From G963665925 sp963665925 (GTDB lineage Bacteria; Bacillota; Clostridia; Peptostreptococcales; Acidaminobacteraceae): a stretch of 64,000 nucleotides of DNA. The notes under the pieces are model-generated. The model had not been told where the DNA came from, made no database searches, and saw only the letters and a list, made by a program, of their open reading frames with translations. How positions within the stretch are numbered: position 1 is the stretch's first letter; each line of letters opens with the position of its first letter. Below, piece by piece: positions 58,339-64,000 of the stretch. The DNA is taken from contig OY762511.1 of assembly GCA_963665925.1 (NCBI GenBank), positions 1,674,001 to 1,738,000 on the forward strand. The letters run 5' to 3'. Both the position numbers and the translations under genes were made by a program.

Positions 58339-60276
58339 ATGTGGCTACTCGAAAAAGATAAACTTGAATCCGTGCTGGCGGCTTGGCATGCGCACCATGA
58401 AGTCTATATCCCAAGTCGGAGTTATGGAGAATCCGTCCTGCTGCCCTTTGAAGAAGGGGCGCTCGACCTCAATTATATTAATTTTTCACAACCTATAAAG
58501 GAGTTCCTTTTCAAGGGGCGTGAAGTCCTCTTTCGCTGGGAGATGTCAGAGGGTGATATCAATTTCCATATGGCTGATCCAAAGGAGGGCACACAGGTAC
58601 TTTTCGGCCTCAGATCATGTGACATCAATGGCATAGAGTATATGGACCGGTTTTATGAAGGGGAATACTGTGACGGTGTCTACAAGGAGAACAGGGCACG
58701 GACCCTTCTGGTTGCGCTCAACTGTGTCGATGCAGGGGAACGCTGCTTCTGTGATTCCGTTTCGGCGGGTCCCTTTGTAAAGAGCGGCTATGATTTGCTG
58801 TTTACGCCAATTGACGACATGTACCTTATAGAATCTGGATCGGACAAGGGAGAAATGCTCATTGGCCAAGTTGCGTCATACTTGAAGCCGGCATCTCAGG
58901 CAGATCTGGAAGAGAAGGATTCCATCGAAGTGGACGTCAAGAGTCTGTTCACAAATGTCATGTGGCCCAAAGACCCCAAAGCCATTTTAGCGGAGAGCTT
59001 TGACAATGCAATCTGGGATGAACTCGCTGCGAAATGCATTCGCTGTGGAGGCTGTACCAATGTCTGTCCAACGTGTACCTGCTACAACGTCGTTGAGGAA
59101 AAAACATCAGAGACAGAAGGGACCCGAATCCGGTCGTGGGACTCCTGTCAGAGCTGTTCCTTTACAAAAAATGCAGGGGACCACAGACCAAGGAGTCCGG
59201 TTTCCAGAGTTCGCTACCGCATATATGACAAGCTTGCTTATATTGAGGAGCGCTTTGGACATAAGGGCTGTACTGGTTGCGGACGGTGTATTGATACCTG
59301 TCCTGTAGATATCGATATTGTTGATATTATCAACCGGCTTGACCTTGAACGCACAGAGGCTACGCCTTCGAGAGGCGAAGTGGAAACCGGACACAAGCCA
59401 GTATTCGATATGAATGCGGTTGTCGCACCGAACAACAACTTCCACCAGAGCTGCGAAACGACCTATATGCCACAGGTTGCAGTGATTACAGATATCGTGG
59501 ATGAAACGCGAAATATCAAACGCTTTTATTTGAAATACGAGAACAAGGCCCTGCATGACAACTTCGAGTTCAGAGGTCAGTTCTTTGAAATTACAGTATT
59601 TGGGGTAGGTGAAATCGCAATTTCCATACCTTTTGCCTCAGAACAGCGCGAGGTCTTCGATTTTTGCGTGAAGAAGACCGGCAAAGTGACTGGTGTCCTT
59701 CACGATATGAAAGTAGGAGACAAGGTAGGTCTGCGTGGTCCGTTCGGAAAGGGCTTCCCCATGTCAGACATGGAAGGCCGAGACCTGCTGATCATAGGCA
59801 GCGGTGTGGGTGTGGCACCAATTCGTACCGCGGTCCTTCAGGCACTTGAGAATAGAAAGGCCTACGGAAAGATTGTCGTTATTGGAAGTGCCATGACCTA
59901 TGAAGACCTGATTTACAAGGAAGATTTCATAAAATGGGCACAAGAAGGCGGTATAGAGGTTGCGTACGCTTTTACAAAAGCCACAGACCTTGTGCCGGCG
60001 ACTGTGGGCAGAATCAATGACCTGCTCCCTAACTTGAGCAATGACTGGAACAATACCTCAGCTATTATCTGTGCGTCTCCAAACCGGATTCGACTGGTTG
60101 CGAAAGACCTGATGGATCTGGGCATGGATAACAGGGAAATCTATACCAGCCTCGAAACCCACATGCGGTGCGGTCTTGGAAAATGCGGACACTGTAAGGT
60201 TGGTGACAAATATATGTGTGTAGATGGCCCGGTATTCAACTACGAAGAAATGCTGAAGCTGCCACCGGAGTTTTAA
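58339..60276 (+). CDS. Fused iron-sulfur and flavin electron-transfer subunit (AsrA/HydB plus AsrB/HydG-like)
   Basis: A 645-residue fusion. The N-terminal half (about 1-340) resembles the beta subunit of sulfhydrogenase/anaerobic sulfite reductase A, with LFGLRSCDINGIEY, then two 4Fe-4S motifs, CIRCGGCTNVCPTCTCY and CTGCGRCIDTCP. The C-terminal half (about 375-645) is an FAD/NAD(P)-binding reductase with RGPFGKGFP, IGSGVGVAPIRT and a C-terminal 2Fe-2S motif CGLGKCGHCKVG..MC. Such pairs pass electrons to NAD(P)H. Next to formate dehydrogenase it suggests an NAD(P)-linked enzyme. GAGGTGA precedes the ATG. Confidence 0.9.
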   Translation: MWLLEKDKLESVLAAWHAHHEVYIPSRSYGESVLLPFEEGALDLNYINFSQPIKEFLFKGREVLFRWEMSEGDINFHMADPKEGTQVLFGLRSCDINGIEYMDRFYEGEYCDGVYKENRARTLLVALNCVDAGERCFCDSVSAGPFVKSGYDLLFTPIDDMYLIESGSDKGEMLIGQVASYLKPASQADLEEKDSIEVDVKSLFTNVMWPKDPKAILAESFDNAIWDELAAKCIRCGGCTNVCPTCTCYNVVEEKTSETEGTRIRSWDSCQSCSFTKNAGDHRPRSPVSRVRYRIYDKLAYIEERFGHKGCTGCGRCIDTCPVDIDIVDIINRLDLERTEATPSRGEVETGHKPVFDMNAVVAPNNNFHQSCETTYMPQVAVITDIVDETRNIKRFYLKYENKALHDNFEFRGQFFEITVFGVGEIAISIPFASEQREVFDFCVKKTGKVTGVLHDMKVGDKVGLRGPFGKGFPMSDMEGRDLLIIGSGVGVAPIRTAVLQALENRKAYGKIVVIGSAMTYEDLIYKEDFIKWAQEGGIEVAYAFTKATDLVPATVGRINDLLPNLSNDWNNTSAIICASPNRIRLVAKDLMDLGMDNREIYTSLETHMRCGLGKCGHCKVGDKYMCVDGPVFNYEEMLKLPPEF

Positions 60277-60277
60277 G

Positions 60278-61666
60278 ATGAGAAAAGAACGTTTTGGCAC
60301 TGCCATTGTTCTGTGCGGGGGCAAGAGCTCCCGCATGGGGTTTGATAAAAGTACAATCAGAATCAATCAAGCACCTATTTATGATTACATCGCAAATCAG
60401 CTGGCCCAAATTTTTCAGGAGGTATTGCTGGTAACGGGAAGCAGCAATCCTGTTACAAGGAGCGAGTACAGAGTCATGCTCGATCAAGTGCCTCAGTGCG
60501 GTCCCATGGGCGGCATTTTGACAGGGCTGCGGGCCGCTTCCTCTGACTACGTGTTTTTCACAGCCAGTGATATGCCTTTTGTGGATCTGGACCTGATCCG
60601 GCACATGCGGTCTGGTCTTTCAGATGAAGCGCAGATGGGCGCCGTATGCATGAATGGAAAGTTTATTGAGCCGCTTTACAGCTACTACTCAAAAGCCCTG
60701 ATAGAGCCCATGCAGGACCAGCTCGACCAGGGTGACTTTCAAATCAGTCACCTGATACGCAGGAAACCCTTCCTGTATATTGAAGATGCCCAGTGGCACA
60801 AGCCACACGGCCCGAGTGTTTTCAGCAATATCAATTATGCGGAGGACCTTGAGCTCTTAGAGACTTACTTCGGAGAGGATTATGGTGTGGAATCAAAGAA
60901 TAGAGCGGTAAAAAGTCTTGGAATCAAGCGCTATAAGAAGGATCAGATTCTTGAAGTGGAGGACCAGGTGGTCCGGGAAGAGATTCTCAGTATCTATATC
61001 AACGAAGTGCATCGTGTATCTATGAATTATTCACCTGGAGATGAAATGAACCTGGCAGTGGGATATCTTGTCAGCCAGGGGGTCTTAAAAAGTCGACAGG
61101 ACCTGCTCTCCCTCGAAATGCCTTCATCGCAAATTGTAAAAATGACCTTGAAGCCCCACGTTATGAAGCAGATAGAAGGCAGAATGGCCCTTTCTTCCGG
61201 ATGTGGGGGAGGCCGTGCACGCATGTGCCTTTATGAAAAGGAGAACATCACGCCCATAAAGGAATCAGTGAAAGTCGATAGGGACCGGATTACAGGCTAC
61301 ATGAAGGATTTCATGAACCGGTCGGAACTTTTTCAGAAAACAGGCGGTGTACATAGCTGTGCCCTGTATGATGCACAGGGACTTGTGGTCATGAAGGAGG
61401 ACATAGGAAGACATAATGCAGCCGATAAGGTAATTGGCGCATGTTTTCTAAACGGAATCCCCATGAATGCACACATGCTCCTTACAAGTGGCCGGGTGTC
61501 GAGCGATATTATGGCTAAGGCGATTTCGGCTGGAATTCCCATGGTGGTTTCCCATTCGGCGCCAACAGATATGGCAATACAAATGGCCCAGTGGGCGAAT
61601 TTGACCTTGGTCGGATTTGTGAGAGGCGAGCGCATGAACCTCTATTTTGAGGGCGAGGCCTTATAA
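60278..61666 (+). CDS. MobA-FdhD fusion for formate dehydrogenase maturation
   Basis: A 462-residue fusion of two cofactor-maturation proteins. Residues about 1-195 are MobA (molybdenum cofactor guanylyltransferase): IVLCGGKSSRMGFDKS nucleotide loop and ASDMPFVD metal site. Residues about 215-462 are FdhD, the sulfurtransferase that sulfurates the cofactor of formate dehydrogenases: SSGCGGGRA carries the candidate sulfur-relay Cys, with EDIGRHNAADKVIG and LTSGRVSSDIM. The two act in sequence on the bis-MGD cofactor, so the fusion is logical. Only one Cys is present in the loop where E. coli FdhD has two. It starts one base after the preceding stop. Confidence 0.93.
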   Translation: MRKERFGTAIVLCGGKSSRMGFDKSTIRINQAPIYDYIANQLAQIFQEVLLVTGSSNPVTRSEYRVMLDQVPQCGPMGGILTGLRAASSDYVFFTASDMPFVDLDLIRHMRSGLSDEAQMGAVCMNGKFIEPLYSYYSKALIEPMQDQLDQGDFQISHLIRRKPFLYIEDAQWHKPHGPSVFSNINYAEDLELLETYFGEDYGVESKNRAVKSLGIKRYKKDQILEVEDQVVREEILSIYINEVHRVSMNYSPGDEMNLAVGYLVSQGVLKSRQDLLSLEMPSSQIVKMTLKPHVMKQIEGRMALSSGCGGGRARMCLYEKENITPIKESVKVDRDRITGYMKDFMNRSELFQKTGGVHSCALYDAQGLVVMKEDIGRHNAADKVIGACFLNGIPMNAHMLLTSGRVSSDIMAKAISAGIPMVVSHSAPTDMAIQMAQWANLTLVGFVRGERMNLYFEGEAL

Positions 61667-61670
61667 AACA

Positions 61671-61726
61671 AAAAGCGTGTCATCCATTCCCCGAAACAAT
61701 AGGGAAGGTGACACGCTTTATTTTTT
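61671..61726. terminator. Terminator between the formate dehydrogenase operon and the convergent P-loop gene
   Basis: AAAGCGTGTCA/TGACACGCTTT with a second inner pairing CCATTCCC/GGGAAGG, followed by TTTTTT. Confidence 0.88.
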
Positions 61727-61748
61727 AAAACATTTTTGTCAAATCAGC

Positions 61749-62159
61749 CTAGGCTTTCAAGTAAGGCTTGAAGCATTCAGGGGTATCGCCTGAGTGGCTG
61801 ATGCTGATTTCAAACAGGATATTGTATTTGTCGGCAATCAGCTTTATTCGGTCCAGCCAAGCGCAAATTTCCTCTGGTGTCATGATGTAAATATTGAGCA
61901 CACCGTCAATATAAATGGTTTGGATGTCATAATCATTGCTGACAAGGCCATGCAGAAATCCAATAAATTCATTGGATGACTCAATCGGGAATTCAGAAAT
62001 GTTGATATAACGGATTTTTCGATGTACTTTCAGTACGGCTTCATTTGATTCGTCGATAAATACGATGTGTCCTTTAGCTGTTTCGACAGCTGAGTTTGCA
62101 TGTTTGATCATATCTTTTGTCTTACCGCTGCCAGGTTGTCCAAGTAGTAATTTAATCAT
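61749..62159 (-). CDS. Small P-loop NTPase-like protein, paralogue B
   Basis: A 136-residue protein with Walker A GQPGSGKT at about residues 7-14 and the same layout as the gene at 6136-6549: IVFIDE strand, EFPIES, SNDYDI and YIDGVLNI. Identity between the two is roughly a third to 40% by eye, spread over the full length. The ATG at 62159 has GAGGAGG nine bases upstream. A possible promoter (TTGGGA, 18 bp, TACAAT on the minus strand) ends near 62205. Function unknown; it has no operon partner. Confidence 0.8.
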   Translation of the reverse strand: MIKLLLGQPGSGKTKDMIKHANSAVETAKGHIVFIDESNEAVLKVHRKIRYINISEFPIESSNEFIGFLHGLVSNDYDIQTIYIDGVLNIYIMTPEEICAWLDRIKLIADKYNILFEISISHSGDTPECFKPYLKA

Positions 62160-62345
62160 ATGAATGCCTCCTCGTGGGTCAAATATTGATGTGTGCCTAC
62201 GCATATATTGTACCCTCTTTCATGAGAAATTCCCAAGTATTCACAAAAAAATAATGTTCGCCTCCTGTAAGTTTCTTGAGGATTGAATCATAGCCATTAT
62301 TTAGGGTAATTACTTTGTATTAAAGCCTTAGAGGGGGGAAGGGTC

Positions 62346-64000
62346 ATGAAATTCAAGCATTTACGTACAAAATTGATCACGACTTATATTTCTGTTTTTA
62401 TGATTGTTATCATGACTTTTGCGGGGATGCTCTACCCCTTGATGAAAAGGACCATAGAAAAGTCAGTGGATGAAACCCTGACAATGCAGATAGAACTTAT
62501 AAAAACAGGTATTGAGTCAAGCTTCAATGCAGCGATAACAAGCTATTTCAGGGCATCTGCAAATCTGGGGGTCGAGCTGGCAGATGACTACTATAAGAAG
62601 GCCCTAGCGCTGGGCACGCCCATGGAGGAAGCGAGGGCAGAGTTCTTTCATGAAATTCAGTCTTTGAAGATTGGTGAAGCCGGATATTTTGCGGTTATGG
62701 ATACGCAGAATGTTGTGCTGGCCCATCCATTTGACAACATAGTGGGAAGCAACTCAGAAGGCGTTGAGTTCGTAAAGAATTTCAGAAAAGACAAGGAAGT
62801 TTATTTTTCCTATCTGTGGCAGAATACAACGGATGCTTCCGAACGCAAGAAAGTCATGTACGCCATATACTATGCGCCTTGGGAATTTTATGTCTTGGCG
62901 ACAGGGTATGAAGATGACTTCAAGTATCTTGTCAACATTGAAGATTTCGAGGACCAGATCCTGTCCATCAAGTTTGGGGAGACAGGGTATCCCATTGTTT
63001 TTGATTTGGAAGGAAACTATGTTGTCCATCCTTCCTTTAAGGGTGTGAACATGATGGACCGTGACGATGCAATGGGAGATATCACCCGCAAGGCAATCGC
63101 CCTTCGAAACGGCAAGGCGGACTATTTGTGGAAGAACATTGGCGAGGATACCTATAAAAAGAAAGTTACCGTCTTTTCAGAAATAGAAGGCTTTGACATG
63201 ATTGTCGCAACAACTGCTTATGAGTCCGAATTCATGCAGCCTCTGAATGATTTGACAAAACTCCTGCTGACAATGCTGGTGGTTTCCTTACTGGTTGTGT
63301 TCCTCCTGTCCTTCAAGGTGAGTGATAATATCACAAGACCGATCATAGAGACGAAAGAGCTTATGGATGCGGCAGAGCTGGGGGATTTGTCTGTAAGATC
63401 ACAAATCGCGTCTACAGATGAGGTGGGGTCCATTGCCGTGCATTTCAATCACTTTATGGAGTCGCTTGAAAGAACTCAGGACCAGCTCATAGAAGAAGAA
63501 CGCTTTTCAAATGTAGGCCGCATTGTCACCCGCGTTTCCCACCATTTGAACACACCGGTCGGCAATGCCATGATGGCACATTCATTTATGGAAAAGAGTA
63601 TCACAGACATCAGAGAAAACACAGAAAGCAGGCGGTCAATCAATGCCCTCATGCGTTCTGTCACAGAAGTTGAAGAATCGTCAGACTCCATCAAACGCTC
63701 CCTTGAAGCGGTGTCGAAGATTATCAATTCATTTAACCGCCTCAACACAGGGCTCTATTCAGGTCACAAGCAGGATATTAATTTGAAGGAGTTTTTAGAG
63801 CTGCGCTATTTGGGACGCTGGGAGAAAGGCCTGCCGAGTCATGTCTCCATTAAAATTGACTGTGCAGACCAGATCCATCTTGATACCTATCCCAATATGC
63901 TTGAAGTTGTCCTGGACCATCTTACGGAAAATGCAGTCAGTCATGGCCTGCGTGAAAAAGAGGACGGCATTATTAAAATCACAGCCGGACAAGTGGGTAG
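62346..64000 (+). CDS. Membrane sensor histidine kinase (3' end outside window)
   Basis: The ATG at 62346 follows AGGGGGGAAGGG; the frame stays open to the right edge, giving at least 551 residues. Order: transmembrane helix (about 12-35), two Cache-like sensor modules (about 40-300; KIGEAGYFAVMDTQ and KFGETGYPIVFDLEG), helix (about 305-325), HAMP (about 328-380), histidine box RVSHHLNTPVG (near 395), and the start of the HATPase domain with VLDHLTENAVSHG. The LNTP histidine box is shared with the kinase at 18664-20394. The catalytic G-boxes lie beyond the window. Confidence 0.92.
   Translation, partial: MKFKHLRTKLITTYISVFMIVIMTFAGMLYPLMKRTIEKSVDETLTMQIELIKTGIESSFNAAITSYFRASANLGVELADDYYKKALALGTPMEEARAEFFHEIQSLKIGEAGYFAVMDTQNVVLAHPFDNIVGSNSEGVEFVKNFRKDKEVYFSYLWQNTTDASERKKVMYAIYYAPWEFYVLATGYEDDFKYLVNIEDFEDQILSIKFGETGYPIVFDLEGNYVVHPSFKGVNMMDRDDAMGDITRKAIALRNGKADYLWKNIGEDTYKKKVTVFSEIEGFDMIVATTAYESEFMQPLNDLTKLLLTMLVVSLLVVFLLSFKVSDNITRPIIETKELMDAAELGDLSVRSQIASTDEVGSIAVHFNHFMESLERTQDQLIEEERFSNVGRIVTRVSHHLNTPVGNAMMAHSFMEKSITDIRENTESRRSINALMRSVTEVEESSDSIKRSLEAVSKIINSFNRLNTGLYSGHKQDINLKEFLELRYLGRWEKGLPSHVSIKIDCADQIHLDTYPNMLEVVLDHLTENAVSHGLREKEDGIIKITAGQVG

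Overview
The window looks like chromosomal DNA of an anaerobic Firmicute (class Clostridia). Evidence: GGAGG-type ribosome sites, frequent GTG and TTG starts, compact rho-independent terminators, a selenocysteine formate dehydrogenase, a RelQ-type small alarmone synthetase, YtqA, YwbE and ABC-F homologues, and a tandem glycine riboswitch. A Fusibacter/Acidaminobacter-like lineage is possible but only a guess. No rRNA, tRNA, transposase, phage gene or CRISPR array was found.

Layout. 1-2.6 kb: the 3' end of a pyruvate carboxylase-type gene, then an HD-GYP response regulator followed by a PilZ protein. 2.7-3.0 kb: a 64-bp palindrome and five 48-bp tandem repeats. 3.1-5.8 kb: 2-hydroxyacid dehydrogenase, PHP phosphoesterase, rlmN. 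6.1 kb: a small P-loop protein with a paralogue at 61.7 kb. 6.7-13.2 kb (minus): an RND efflux operon with its own two-component system. 13.5-27.6 kb: housekeeping and signalling genes (UspA-like, YtqA, two HAD enzymes, relQ, phosphoesterase, hotdog thioesterase, histidine kinase, methyltransferase, ABC-F, PAS-GGDEF, rlmD-like).

27.8-35.4 kb looks AT-richer than its flanks. It begins with the truncated C-terminus of an SMC/RecF-like ATPase abutting a minus-strand operon (RidA, D-threonine aldolase/D-serine dehydratase-fold enzyme, nitrilase-type amidase). That operon has a textbook sigma-54 promoter and a divergent sigma-54 activator with an unusual N-terminus and a winged-helix C-terminus. 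An MFS exporter and a rhodanese lipoprotein follow. 35.5-39.2 kb: a YwbE gene broken by an amber codon, a membrane GGDEF protein, and an APC permease under a tandem glycine riboswitch. 39.3-46.2 kb: a multi-hairpin intergenic element and four unrecognised envelope-linked genes, including a 1233-residue protein. 46.5-47.6 kb: shikimate kinase and a 38-residue membrane peptide.

47.8-55.3 kb: an operon of giant hybrid histidine kinase, CheR, CheB (no receiver) and REC-GGDEF. 55.4-56.0 kb: fused wreckage of an SDR gene and an AraC regulator. 56.3-61.7 kb: selenocysteine formate dehydrogenase, a fused iron-sulfur/flavin electron-transfer subunit and a fused MobA-FdhD maturation protein. The right edge cuts a Cache-HAMP histidine kinase.

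The themes are cyclic-di-GMP signalling (five proteins), several sensor kinases, formate metabolism and D-amino-acid/enamine catabolism. The best candidates for undescribed biology are the 39.8-46.1 kb four-gene block, the sigma-54 D-amino-acid module, the paralogous small P-loop pair and the dispersed palindromic repeats.
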